Below, piece after piece: positions 43,941 through 53,049 of a stretch of DNA of 64,000 nt (position 1 is its first letter; each line of letters opens with the position of its first letter). Under the pieces are notes generated by a model that had not been told where the DNA came from, did no database searches, and was given only the letters and a program-made list of their open reading frames with translations. Source of the stretch: Terriglobales bacterium. GTDB taxonomy: Bacteria > Acidobacteriota > Terriglobia > Terriglobales > Acidobacteriaceae. Position numbers and translations under genes: made by a program. Location: assembly GCA_035764005.1 (NCBI GenBank), contig DASTZZ010000115.1:62001-126000 (forward strand), in the 5' to 3' direction.

Positions 43941-44225
43941 GTGAAGAACCAGCTTGAGGCACTCGTCGCGCAAATGCATGAGTCCGGCATTCTCTATTCT
44001 GAAGCAGTCCGGGAATTCAAGAAGCGCTTCATCATGAATGTGCTTGACCGCAATCATGGCAATCAGAGCAAGGCAGCCCGCGAGCTCGGGATGCACCGCA
44101 ATACCCTCAGCCGCACCATCTCTGAACTGAATCTCGACTTAGGAGAGCTGCGCAACGGCGCTCGCCGTCCTCCACGCAGCGCTCGCCCCGAATTGGAACC
44201 GCTGGAGAGAAAAGCTGTACGATGA
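43941..44225 (+). CDS. Small Fis-type helix-turn-helix protein
   Basis: 94 aa from a GTG preceded by GGAGG. The C-terminal Fis-type HTH is at about residues 27-64 (FIMNVLDRNHGNQSKAARELGMHRNTLSR), with a helical N-terminus that could dimerise (LEALVAQMHESGILYSEAVREFKK). This is the DNA-binding module of NtrC-like activators without receiver or AAA+ domain, so it is probably a nucleoid-type or local regulator. The basic tail (about 70-94) is arginine/proline-rich. The stop is 4 nt from the next start, suggesting an operon with the HAD gene. Confidence 0.85.
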   Translation: MKNQLEALVAQMHESGILYSEAVREFKKRFIMNVLDRNHGNQSKAARELGMHRNTLSRTISELNLDLGELRNGARRPPRSARPELEPLERKAVR

Positions 44226-44229
44226 GGAG

Positions 44230-45054
44230 ATGAAGCTTCGCCAAGCCGACGACGAGGCAATCGGGACACAATCAACGCAAGAGCATTTACCCACAGTATC
44301 TGGTCCGAAACTGAAGACCGGGTGGGCAGGTGCTGCCGAAATTCCCACGAGCCAGGCACCTTCGATTCATATAAAACCTGGAGTCGATTGGAAGGCGGCA
44401 GACGCTTACCTATTCGATATCGACGGAACACTGCTAAACAGCCGTGATGCTGTTCATTACTTCGCGTTTCATCACGCTGTACAACAAGTCTTCGGACTTG
44501 ACTTCCGCATCGACGGTGTCCCTGTTCACGGAAACACCGATGTCGGCATACTTCGCGCTTACCTCGAAGTAGCGGGAGTGCCTGAGAGCGAATGGCGACC
44601 TAAATTGCCTTCTGTATTGCGAATCATGACAGATGAGGTCGAGCGCAACGCCGCCGATCTTCGTCCAGAGCTTTGTCCGTCCATTCGGGAATTGGTTGAA
44701 CACCTGTCAGCAGAAGGAAAGCTACTCGGTGTAGCGTCAGGCAATCTCGAACCCGTTGGCTGGGCAAAGCTCCGTGCCTGCGGCCTGCGCGATTACTTCT
44801 CGTTCGGAGCCTTCTCCGGAGAGAGGGAAAAACGAGACGACATCATCGCCTTCGGAGTACAGACCGCGCGTGAGCTTCGCGGCTCAAAAGCCAAAGTGTA
44901 CGTTGTCGGTGACACGCCTGCCGATATTCGCTCGGCGCATGCCAACGAGATCCCAGCGATCGCCGTCGCTACGGGAATCTACAGCTTTGAAGAACTGCTC
45001 GCTCATGCGCCGGAAATCTGCATATCCTGCTGCCGTGATCTCATACAAAGCTAG
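44230..45054 (+). CDS. HAD-superfamily phosphatase
   Basis: 274 aa. A poorly conserved extension of about 57 residues precedes the HAD core: YLFDIDGTLLNS (D63, D65), LLGVASGNLEPVGWAKL for motif II, and VYVVGDTPADIRSAHAN for motif IV. The cap is helical (residues 80-150). It is likely a phosphoglycolate-phosphatase-type enzyme, but the substrate is unknown. A closer family start at MTDEV or IHIKPGVDW cannot be excluded. Confidence 0.82.
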   Translation: MKLRQADDEAIGTQSTQEHLPTVSGPKLKTGWAGAAEIPTSQAPSIHIKPGVDWKAADAYLFDIDGTLLNSRDAVHYFAFHHAVQQVFGLDFRIDGVPVHGNTDVGILRAYLEVAGVPESEWRPKLPSVLRIMTDEVERNAADLRPELCPSIRELVEHLSAEGKLLGVASGNLEPVGWAKLRACGLRDYFSFGAFSGEREKRDDIIAFGVQTARELRGSKAKVYVVGDTPADIRSAHANEIPAIAVATGIYSFEELLAHAPEICISCCRDLIQS

Positions 45055-45109
45055 GCGCAAGAAAGCCTTACTGCTTCGTTCAAAGTTGCAGCTCGACTAG
45101 AATCTCACC

Positions 45110-46900
45110 ATGCGTACATGTCTCGTTCTCATGGCTGGCCTTTGCCTCCTGTGTCCTGCATATGCAGGCAACAAGAACGAGCGCAATCGCAAGAAAGCTG
45201 ACAAAGATTACACCGCCGCAATCGATTCAATTCGAGCTGGCGACTTCGCACGCGCGAAGAATCTCCTTGATGAGGCTATTGAGCTCGACCCAGACAACAT
45301 ACAGGTTCTCACTGCGGAGGAACTGCTTCGCCAGAATGACATCCGTCAAAAGATCAGGCAGGCTACTCAGGATCTTGCTGGAAATCAAAGGGAGCAAGCG
45401 ATCTCAAACTTTCGCGCAGCCCTTGCCCTCGACCCGAAGAATGCCGTCGCGGAGCAAGGATTGCGTTCTGCGCTGGGGGAAACCTCAGCATCGGAACCAA
45501 AGATCCGCTATCGCGATGCAGACGACATATATCTGGAGCCCAAGGACGCGCCGCATGATTTCCACTACAAAGGGGACACTCGCGGGCTGCTGAATGAAGT
45601 TTGGAATGCTTACGGCATACGTCCGCTGATCGACAACTCCGTCACGAGCAAGCAGCAGCGCTTCGATATTGATGGCGCAAGCTTCGCGACCGCGATCACT
45701 ATCGCGTCGCAGATGACCGACACGTTTTATGTTCCAGTTGCCGCCAATCAGGCACTCGTCTTCGCAGACACTCCAGAAAACCGGCGAAACTTCGAACGGC
45801 TCGCAATGCGCACGTTCTACATCGGTGACGCGTCATCAGCACAAGACATCAATGATGCAGTGACGTTGCTGCGCACGATCTTCGATATCCGCTTCGTCAT
45901 GCCTGCAACCAGTTCGAACCAAGTTACTGTACGTGCGCCGATGCCGATGCTCGATGCGGCTACGCGGATTCTGGAGGATCTTTATTCCGGTAAACCGCAG
46001 GTGATGCTGGAGGTGAACGTCTATCAGGTGGAGCAAACTCTGGCGCGCGATCTTGGTTTGCTTATTCCCACTCAGTTCACGCTCTTCAACGTGAACACTG
46101 AAGCGCAGAAGCTTCTGAGCGGAGCAAATCAGGACGTGATCAATCAACTGATTTCCAGCGGCGCTATCAATCAGGCAAACAGCTCCTCGATTGCAGCGCT
46201 CCTTGCGGGACTGGCAGCGGGAGGGCAGAATTCGATTCTGAATCAACCTATCGCAACCTTTGGCGGAGGAATTTCCCGCAGTGGACTCATCGTTCCCGGA
46301 ACTTCGCTGCATGCATCTTTGGATACGTCCTCATTTCGCTCCCTTGATCACGTGCTGCTTCGTGCTGAGCAAGGCGATCCGGCAACATTTCGCGATGGCA
46401 CGCGGTATCCCATTCTGAATGCCAGCTTCGCACCGATCTTTAACACAGCAGCAATTTCTCAGGTTCTCGGTAATGGATCGTTCACGGCTCCGTTTCCGTC
46501 TTTTTCCTACGAAGACCTTGGACTCACGCTGAAAGCCACGCCGACGATTCATGGAGCGCGTGATGTTTCCCTGAAACTCGAATTTCAGCTTCGCGGGCTT
46601 GGGGCAACTCAACTCAACGGCGTGCCGGTGATTACGAACCGCGAATACACGGGGACTATAGGAATACCAATCGGCGCGACTGCAGTGCTAGCGGGAATGG
46701 TGACGAGGCAGGAGCAGCTGAGTTTGCAGGGTCTACCCGGCATCGCTCAGCTTCCGATACTCGGACCGGGCACTTCGCTCCACAATAAGCAAACGGATGA
46801 TGCCGAACTGCTGATTACCATCCGTCCTCATCTCGTCCGCGACTCTCTGCACAACGCGAATGCAAGCACCGTGTTCGTTCCACCACCGAGCAGTCCGTAG
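45110..46900 (+). CDS. TPR-secretin (GspD/PilQ-like) outer-membrane protein
   Basis: 596 aa. Signal peptide MRTCLVLMAGLCLLCPAYAG. TPR-like repeats occupy about residues 28-110 (AIDSIRAGDFARAKNLLDEA; AISNFRAALALDP). N-domain-like ring-building regions follow (about 145-300), then a secretin C-terminal domain (about 300-580) with RDVSLKLEFQLRG, TGTIGIPIGATAVLAGM and LPGIAQLPILGPGTSLHNKQ. It would form a multimeric outer-membrane channel for type II or type IV pilus-like systems; no other secretion genes lie near it. TAGAAT ends 6 nt before the ATG and there is no Shine-Dalgarno. Confidence 0.88.
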   Translation: MRTCLVLMAGLCLLCPAYAGNKNERNRKKADKDYTAAIDSIRAGDFARAKNLLDEAIELDPDNIQVLTAEELLRQNDIRQKIRQATQDLAGNQREQAISNFRAALALDPKNAVAEQGLRSALGETSASEPKIRYRDADDIYLEPKDAPHDFHYKGDTRGLLNEVWNAYGIRPLIDNSVTSKQQRFDIDGASFATAITIASQMTDTFYVPVAANQALVFADTPENRRNFERLAMRTFYIGDASSAQDINDAVTLLRTIFDIRFVMPATSSNQVTVRAPMPMLDAATRILEDLYSGKPQVMLEVNVYQVEQTLARDLGLLIPTQFTLFNVNTEAQKLLSGANQDVINQLISSGAINQANSSSIAALLAGLAAGGQNSILNQPIATFGGGISRSGLIVPGTSLHASLDTSSFRSLDHVLLRAEQGDPATFRDGTRYPILNASFAPIFNTAAISQVLGNGSFTAPFPSFSYEDLGLTLKATPTIHGARDVSLKLEFQLRGLGATQLNGVPVITNREYTGTIGIPIGATAVLAGMVTRQEQLSLQGLPGIAQLPILGPGTSLHNKQTDDAELLITIRPHLVRDSLHNANASTVFVPPPSSP

Positions 46901-46906
46901 CCATGA

Positions 46907-47833
46907 CTATTTCTTCTGTGATTCGCTGGCTTCGAAGTCGATCATTTGTTTGAGAACTTCAACCGGCGTGTCATTCACATTTTCGATCTTCCTGCCGTTC
47001 AGGAACAGCGTAGGCGTGGCATTCACTCCAACCGAAACGCCTAACTCGTACTGCTGATTCACGCGAGTCTTCGTTTCTGGTGAGTTCGCGCACGTAGCGG
47101 TGGCGCCAGCATCGACCCCAGCATCGGTAGCAAGAGCGCTCAGCTTGCTTGCAGCCGTTTCGGCGGTGATCTGTTCCTGCTGATCGAAAACCGAATGGAA
47201 AAACTTCCAGAACTTGTCGGGATTACTGCGCGCGACGCAATCCGCATAGGCCGCAGCCAAATCGGCCCATTTGTGGATACTTGAAAGAGGGAAGTTCTCA
47301 AAGACGAGACGCGCATTGGGCGACTCGTTCATGAGTTGTTCCAGTTTTGGCTGCGCCTTCTTGCAGTGGGGACATTCGAAATCGCTGAATTCTACGATCT
47401 CAACCGGAGCGCTCGCGCTCCCTTGAACCGGGCCTTTGGCTTCAGCAGCGAGCTTGTTCCGCACCGGGCCAAACGGATCAGCTCCGAAAGGAATGATCTG
47501 GCCGATAAAGGCGTGCTCCAGATCGCTGCCGACATAAAAAGCCGTTCGCTGCTGCGGAGGCTCTCCGAAGGTGACAACGACCTCCGTGATGCCGGGCACT
47601 TCGGAAGGTCGCACACTCTCGACCTTCCACTTGATCATCGGATCGTAGCCAAACATGTGATGCATGAAAGAATTCAGCATCTCCATGCTTGGACGTTTAA
47701 CCGTAATCGTCGCAGCTGTCGATTCCTTCGCGGCAGGAGCAGCTTTTTGAGTGCGAGCGGACTTTGCGGTCTGAGCGGAGACAATGCTGGCAAAAAGTAC
47801 AGCAAAGCAAACAACGCGAATTGTCGTCTTCAA
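46907..47833 (-). CDS. Exported DsbA/thioredoxin-family protein
   Basis: 308 aa from a TTG with GGGG upstream. A signal peptide (residues 1-20, ending near VSAQT) is followed by an alanine-rich linker. The N-terminal half (about 45-135) is an unassigned domain. The C-terminal thioredoxin/DsbA fold has FSDFECPHCKKAQP with the active site C154-P-H-C157 and VGVNATPTLFLNGR, whose cis-proline loop is typical. It belongs to the BdbD/DsbG-like group with one more Cys pair (CVARSN; CANSPE). It probably forms disulfides in exported proteins. It is 6 bp from the convergent secretin gene, which may be coincidental. Confidence 0.88.
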   Translation of the reverse strand: MKTTIRVVCFAVLFASIVSAQTAKSARTQKAAPAAKESTAATITVKRPSMEMLNSFMHHMFGYDPMIKWKVESVRPSEVPGITEVVVTFGEPPQQRTAFYVGSDLEHAFIGQIIPFGADPFGPVRNKLAAEAKGPVQGSASAPVEIVEFSDFECPHCKKAQPKLEQLMNESPNARLVFENFPLSSIHKWADLAAAYADCVARSNPDKFWKFFHSVFDQQEQITAETAASKLSALATDAGVDAGATATCANSPETKTRVNQQYELGVSVGVNATPTLFLNGRKIENVNDTPVEVLKQMIDFEASESQKK

Positions 47834-47866
47834 GGTTTCCCCTTTGATGAAATTGTTTCCGGAAAA

Positions 47867-49513
47867 TCAGCATTCGCCTTCGTATTTGGCAGCAATGGGA
47901 AAACGCCGCCCTGTGCCGAAGGCTTTCTGGCTGATCTTCAAAACTGGCGCCGCCTGCTGGCGCTTGTATTCGCTGCGCTCGATCATTCGAATAACGGACA
48001 TTACCACCTTGCAATCGTAGCCATGCTCTTTAGCAATTTCTTCAGCGGTTTTATATTCCTCGACGAAGCCTTCAAGAATGCAATCGATTACGTCATATGG
48101 AGGCAGCGTGTCTTGATCAGTTTGATTGGGACGCAGCTCTGCCGATGGTACCTTCTGGATCGTCGAGCGCGGGATCACTGGAGAGATCCCATTTCGGTAT
48201 TCGCTCAGACGATACACCATAGTCTTGGGTACATCCGCGATAACCGCCAGGGCTCCGCACATATCGCCATATAGCGTGCAATATCCGACCGCCATTTCAG
48301 ATTTGTTGCCTGTCGTAAGCACGAGCGCTCCGAATTTATTGGACAGAGCCATCAATGTGGATCCGCGAAGGCGCGATTGCAGATTCTCTTCCGTGAAATC
48401 TTCAGGTAGACCCGTGAAAGAGGGGTTAAGCACTTCACGGAAAGCATCGAATACCGAGGTGATCGGAATGACTTCGTATCTGATTCCGAGATTTCGAGCC
48501 AACTCGCGGGCGTCGTCCTTGCTACCCTGTGATGAATAGGGACCCGGCATCGAAACTCCGGCCACGTTGTCTTTCCCTAGAGCATCGCAGGCTATGGCCG
48601 CAGTCAGGGCACTATCGATGCCTCCACTCAGCCCAACCACCACTTTCTTGAAGCCGCACTTGCGAACGTAATCGCGCGTTCCAAGTACTAACGCCGCATA
48701 AGCTTCGGCGTCGGGTCCAACTGGCTGCTCATGCATATCTCCGGTCAGAGTCTCGGTATCGAAGAACACGAGATCTTCTTCGAAGGACTTGGCTTGGGCG
48801 AGCACGCGACCATCAGCGCCTATTACGAGACTCGATCCGTCGAAGATCAATCCGTCATTACCGCCGACTTGATTGCACATCACGACGGGAATCTTGAAAT
48901 CTGCAGCAATGGCTTGCAGCATCTTCAGGCGAATTTCCCGTTTGTGAACTGTGAATGGCGAAGCCGAGATGTTAATCACCAGATTTCCGCCGGCGCGGAC
49001 TAACTCTTCGACGGGATCAATGTTGTACAGCCGCTTTTGCCAGAAGTGTTTGTCATTCCATGCGTCTTCGCAGATCGTGAGCGCAACTTTTGAGCCATTG
49101 AAGGCAAAGATCTCTTGCTTTCGGGCGGGAGCAAAGTAGCGATCTTCGTCGAAAACGTCGTAGGTGGGCAGCAGCATCTTCGATTGCATGAATTCGACGT
49201 GCCCATCACGCAGCCAGGCGGCAGAGTTCATCACTGACTTCCCGGTTTCGCTTTTCGCCGGCGTCACCAGACCGCAGACGATGGAAATCCCCTGAGCTTC
49301 CCGAGCGAGGCGGGCAAGCGTATTGCCGCTTTGAGTGACAAAAGATGGCTTCTCAACCAGGTCACGCGGGGGATAACCGCAAATTGCCAATTCGGGAAAA
49401 AGAATGAGATCGGCGCCGCGTTCCCGAGCCTCTCGTGTGTAGGAAATAATCTTGGAGGCGTTTCCGCAGAAATCCCCTACCGTGGGATTAATCTGACCAA
49501 GGGCAATCTTCAT
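47867..49513 (-). CDS. nadE: Glutamine-dependent NAD+ synthetase
   Basis: 548 aa, two-domain form. The N-terminal nitrilase-like glutaminase carries the triad E41 (FPELAICGY), K112 (MQSKMLLPTYD) and C148 (LTICEDAWND). The C-terminal NAD synthase has the P-loop-like GLSGGIDSALTAA and the ATP/NaAD segments ALSNKFGALVLTTGNKSEMAVGY. It amidates deamido-NAD using glutamine nitrogen, in the cytoplasm. The start ATG is close to a second ATG (49517); the latter is out of frame. The gap to the next minus-strand gene is 33 bp. Confidence 0.95.
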   Translation of the reverse strand: MKIALGQINPTVGDFCGNASKIISYTREARERGADLILFPELAICGYPPRDLVEKPSFVTQSGNTLARLAREAQGISIVCGLVTPAKSETGKSVMNSAAWLRDGHVEFMQSKMLLPTYDVFDEDRYFAPARKQEIFAFNGSKVALTICEDAWNDKHFWQKRLYNIDPVEELVRAGGNLVINISASPFTVHKREIRLKMLQAIAADFKIPVVMCNQVGGNDGLIFDGSSLVIGADGRVLAQAKSFEEDLVFFDTETLTGDMHEQPVGPDAEAYAALVLGTRDYVRKCGFKKVVVGLSGGIDSALTAAIACDALGKDNVAGVSMPGPYSSQGSKDDARELARNLGIRYEVIPITSVFDAFREVLNPSFTGLPEDFTEENLQSRLRGSTLMALSNKFGALVLTTGNKSEMAVGYCTLYGDMCGALAVIADVPKTMVYRLSEYRNGISPVIPRSTIQKVPSAELRPNQTDQDTLPPYDVIDCILEGFVEEYKTAEEIAKEHGYDCKVVMSVIRMIERSEYKRQQAAPVLKISQKAFGTGRRFPIAAKYEGEC

Positions 49514-49580
49514 TCATTATTGAGTGTAAGGCTCGCGCGAAAAGCTGTCATGTGTGAGTCAAGTCGTGCTCTGAATAGAA

Positions 49581-49602
49581 CAGGGCGTCCGAGGACGCCC
49601 TG
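49581..49602. terminator. Hairpin downstream of the GH71/GH99-like gene
   Basis: CAGGGCGTCC and GGACGCCCTG form a 10-bp perfect palindrome around GA. It lies between the divergent nadE start and the stop codon of the hydrolase gene. On the minus strand TTCTATTC follows, a weak U-tract; it ends transcription of the hydrolase most plausibly. Confidence 0.5.
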
Positions 49603-49622
49603 TCGCGTTTGCGATTGTTGTT

Positions 49623-52451
49623 TTACTGTGCAGTGACGGTAGCCGTCTGCATATAGGCAGCACCGGCACTGTCCCAGGCTTTCAAAGCCACAAGATGGCT
49701 TCCTGGAGAAACATTCAGATATGTATCCACCTGGCTCAAGGCGTTCTGATAAATGAGCGCGCCATCTATGTAAATCTGCATGGCAACAATCCCGATTGGG
49801 GAAGTTGAATATCCTTGGACGCGCATCGAGAGAGGTACCACACTATTGGCGAGTGGCGACTGCATCACCACACCTGCTTTAGCTTGTACAGTGACTGCTA
49901 CCGAACCGGCGGATACCGATTTCACCGCGTCTGCTGCCTGGGCCGTAACCGTGTAAGTACCGGCTGAACCATATGTATGCGAAGCCATGGGACCAGGAGA
50001 CTGAGTTCCATCTCCCCAGTAGATGGATGAATTCCCAATCGCTCCTGAAGCAGCCGACACAGTGGCCTGCACGCTGCTGCCAACGCTAACCGTTGTTGGG
50101 CTGACCGACAAAGAGGCGACCAGCGGCGCAAGCACTGTAACACTTATGCTCTTCTTGTAAGGGTTTCCGAGTTTATCCCACAATTTCACCACTACGGCGT
50201 GCGTACCTTTGCTCGCGGCAACTGTTGTGTCGAAAGATGCAGCATTTATCTGATAAACCAGGGCTCCATCAAGGTAAATCTGCATAGCATCGACGCCGCT
50301 GGGAGCCGACCCACTGGCGACCACGTGTATTGGCGAGTACGTGGAAGCTCCATTGGCAGGTTGCGCGACGTTGAGCGTAACAGTCTGAGCACTAACGTTT
50401 ACAGTCGCCCTAGCCTGCGCCGTGGCGCCCTGGGTGCTGGTCGCAGAAGCTGAGACCGTATAGGTACCAGCTTGGGCATAGACGTGCGAAGCCGAAGGAC
50501 CCGCAGAGCTCGTGCCGTCTCCCCATGCGATTTGTGAGCTGGCGATCGTTCCCGAACTGGAGCTCACGGTTGCAGTCACGCTCGATCCCACAGAAGTCGT
50601 GGTTGGGTTCAGGGAAAGCGAAGCCGAAAACGAAGGAGCAACAGTGACGTTAAGTGACTGCATGTAAGCATTGCCGAGCTTGTCCCAGAGCTTGAGGACA
50701 AGCAAGTGAGTGCCCGCCGCTGCACTCACTGTGGTGTCCATGGAGCTTGCATTGATCTGATACACGAGAGTGTGGTCGAGATAAATCTGGAGAGCATCCA
50801 CACCGCTCGGAGCGGATCCGTTCGCCACGACATGAATGGGACCGGGCACCGTCGAATTGTTAAGCGGCTGAGTCACCGTGAGTGTCGGGTTCGCCGTTAC
50901 GCTCACTGTAGCCGTCGCTTGCGCCTGCAGGTTCAGAGCGTCAGTCACCGTCGCCGAAACCGTGTACTTGCCAGTGTTGGCGTAGGTGTGGGAAGCAATG
51001 GGACCTGCGGCACTCGCACCGTCTCCGAAATTAATCGTCGAAGTAAGAGCGCTGCCCTGCGGATCGGTCGAGGAGGAAGTCGAGGCTGTAACGGTCAGGG
51101 GCGCCGTTCCTGATCCGGGACTTAGAGAGAGCCTCGCCACCGGGGGCTGAGGCTGTCCACCTCCTCCGCTGAGGTATGTGGCTGCTGCGGAGATATGATT
51201 CAGAATCGAGGGCTTTCCTACCGCCTTTACATACACCGAGTACGTTCCCGCATTGAAACCAAAGCTTGACAGATCGAGCGAATGTGTCCCGACTGGGAAA
51301 TCTCCCAAAGACATCAGGTTCTGCCCGTCGCTGCTGATAAATATGGTGTAGTGATCGAGCGTGTTCTCGTTTCCGGTGATGCTCCAATTCAAGGTGCTTC
51401 CGGACACCGACGCGTTGACGCTCACGCAATTGTCAATTCCCGTTTCAATTTCCGTGGCTTCCTCGTAATCGTTCCAGGTGACAAGCTGAAACCACGCAAG
51501 CTGTTTCGAAGTCGACCACATGCTGTTAGCTTTCGCAAAGCTGCTGAGCCAAGTTTGACCGCATTGCTGTTGCATGATGCGATTGGCGCTCCAGGAAGCG
51601 AGCGTGTCGTTGAAACCTTTGTAGGAAGCTCCCACAGGAAGCTTGGCAGGATACTGCTGCGCGGTCGAGTAGAAGTCGGTCAGATAGTTCAGCGACATTG
51701 GATCGCTCTGCGTCACATTGGAAGGCTGCACCCAGGAGAATCCACCATTCGAGTACGAGCGCGTAAATCCGCCGTCATTTTCAAAGACGAACTGAAGATT
51801 ACCGGCAGTGTTCGCGCGAACGCGCGTCCAGTCAATCGGGTACGACTCGACGCCAAAATAGAACACGACCGGATTGCCATTCCAGCGAATGTAGGCCGGC
51901 GAACTGATGTAGGTTTGCGTAATGTAGTTGAGGTCGGAGATAAGCGCCGCAGTAACGTCGCAGCCGCTGGTGTTGGCGCAGTTGCTGATGGCACCGGCGT
52001 CTTCCATAATGGCGAATTGGAATGCCCCGTTTCGGGATTGAGCCTCATTCGCCATTGCCAATGTCGTTGCATTTTCCTGAGAAGCATTCGGACCGTACCA
52101 GTCGATGATTACGCCGGCGATGCCGCGGCTGATCATGTCATCGACCTGCTTTTTTACCTGCGTCGGATCGGCCGAGTTATAGCCCACGTTCATGTGATAG
52201 CTCACACCGAACCACGGCATGAAGTGTGCATAGACTGCGGTGGTCGAACCGCTGTAGAGCAGCGTGCTGGTCGCAACCTTGCTTACATTTCCTGGGGTTG
52301 CGTTGCCGTTGCTCTGAGCTTGAAAACTTGGAGCCGCGCTGGTGTTGTTGCCGGATTCAGCGGCTAGAGTTGTGGTCGGTGTAATGTTGGTAGCTGAAAA
52401 TGCCTGTACCGCGGAAAGAAAAATACAAACGAGCCCAATGCGCAAACGCAC
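49623..52451 (-). CDS. Exported GH71/GH99-like glycoside hydrolase with three PKD/Ig-like module pairs
   Basis: 942 aa from a GTG with GGAGG. After a signal peptide comes a catalytic-like domain (about residues 65-345). VYAHFMPWFGVSYHMNVGYN, GIAGVIIDWYGP and FQLVTWNDYEEATEIETG resemble the alpha-glucanase/mannosidase groups GH71 and GH99. A small Ig-like domain (about 350-430) and a GGGGQPQPP linker follow. From about 440 on, three repeats of PKD domain (GDGASAAGPIASHTYANTG-like) plus Ig-like domain (GVDALQIYLDHTLVYQIN, THLLVLKLWDKLGN) alternate to the C-terminus. It probably hydrolyses extracellular polysaccharide; PKD modules aid cell-surface or substrate attachment. The GH family assignment is not certain. 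Confidence 0.85.
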   Translation of the reverse strand: MRLRIGLVCIFLSAVQAFSATNITPTTTLAAESGNNTSAAPSFQAQSNGNATPGNVSKVATSTLLYSGSTTAVYAHFMPWFGVSYHMNVGYNSADPTQVKKQVDDMISRGIAGVIIDWYGPNASQENATTLAMANEAQSRNGAFQFAIMEDAGAISNCANTSGCDVTAALISDLNYITQTYISSPAYIRWNGNPVVFYFGVESYPIDWTRVRANTAGNLQFVFENDGGFTRSYSNGGFSWVQPSNVTQSDPMSLNYLTDFYSTAQQYPAKLPVGASYKGFNDTLASWSANRIMQQQCGQTWLSSFAKANSMWSTSKQLAWFQLVTWNDYEEATEIETGIDNCVSVNASVSGSTLNWSITGNENTLDHYTIFISSDGQNLMSLGDFPVGTHSLDLSSFGFNAGTYSVYVKAVGKPSILNHISAAATYLSGGGGQPQPPVARLSLSPGSGTAPLTVTASTSSSTDPQGSALTSTINFGDGASAAGPIASHTYANTGKYTVSATVTDALNLQAQATATVSVTANPTLTVTQPLNNSTVPGPIHVVANGSAPSGVDALQIYLDHTLVYQINASSMDTTVSAAAGTHLLVLKLWDKLGNAYMQSLNVTVAPSFSASLSLNPTTTSVGSSVTATVSSSSGTIASSQIAWGDGTSSAGPSASHVYAQAGTYTVSASATSTQGATAQARATVNVSAQTVTLNVAQPANGASTYSPIHVVASGSAPSGVDAMQIYLDGALVYQINAASFDTTVAASKGTHAVVVKLWDKLGNPYKKSISVTVLAPLVASLSVSPTTVSVGSSVQATVSAASGAIGNSSIYWGDGTQSPGPMASHTYGSAGTYTVTAQAADAVKSVSAGSVAVTVQAKAGVVMQSPLANSVVPLSMRVQGYSTSPIGIVAMQIYIDGALIYQNALSQVDTYLNVSPGSHLVALKAWDSAGAAYMQTATVTAQ

Positions 52452-52798
52452 TACTGCCTCCGAGAAAGAGCCGGGAACATCGGGGCGCGTCTCGGCCTCG
52501 CGCCTGATCTCCGGTTGTAAGTAGCTGGATTTGCGAAGGATTCTAGACTCAGGAAACCATGGGAGGATTCCGGTTTACTACTTAGTACCGTATTCGAAGT
52601 GTCTTAATTGTTCGAATGGAGACCTCGATTACAGAAGCTCGAGTGTTTGAAATCAGTGACTTACGAATTCAGCAAAGAGCACTCGTGCCGTGTCCTGAAA
52701 AGCGAGGTAACCACACCTGAGTTACGCAAACAACTAAAACCGTTGATTTTGCCTCTAAGCAAGTGGGAACTTCTACCCTCAAATGCGGGAAGGTTAAG
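52452..52798. other. Intergenic region between hydrolase and DHp-like gene
   Basis: 347 bp between divergent genes. Near the hydrolase start, CCGAGA (52460-52465) can pair with TCTCGG (52490-52495). On the hydrolase mRNA this stem would cover part of the GGAGG ribosome-binding site, a possible but weak translational control. Nothing else was recognised. Confidence 0.4.
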
Positions 52799-53044
52799 AT
52801 GTCTGCACAGACTCAGATGGAACCAACTTCCAAGATTCCCTCCGACATCAGTACCGAACTTCGCCGTTTGGCGCATGATTTGAGCAACTCGCTGGAGACG
52901 ATCATGCAGGCGTCGTACCTGCTCAGCCAATCCAAACTGGATGAGACCTCAAAGCGGTGGGCTGGCCTGATCGACAACGCCACACGCGACGCCGCCCGCA
53001 TCAATCGTGAGGTGAGAGAGATTCTGCGGTCGCGCAGTACATAG
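52799..53044 (+). CDS. 81-aa orphan histidine-kinase-type dimerisation/phosphoacceptor-like protein
   Basis: 81 aa from an ATG after GGAAGG. The segment LRRLAHDLSNSLETIMQASYLL (about residues 22-43) resembles the HisKA box (H-D/E-L-x-x-L/P) with His27 in the phosphoacceptor position, followed by a second helix (SKRWAGLIDNATRDAARINREVREIL). There is no ATPase domain. It might be a phosphotransfer or dimerisation partner, or simply resemble that helix hairpin. It is 5 bp from the convergent GDPD gene. Confidence 0.6.
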   Translation: MSAQTQMEPTSKIPSDISTELRRLAHDLSNSLETIMQASYLLSQSKLDETSKRWAGLIDNATRDAARINREVREILRSRST

Positions 53045-53049
53045 CAAAC

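Noticed and set aside
51282-52367. 361-codon open frame antisense to the GH71/GH99-like gene
   Set aside because: Shadow of the hydrolase frame; no ribosome-binding site and no recognisable domain.
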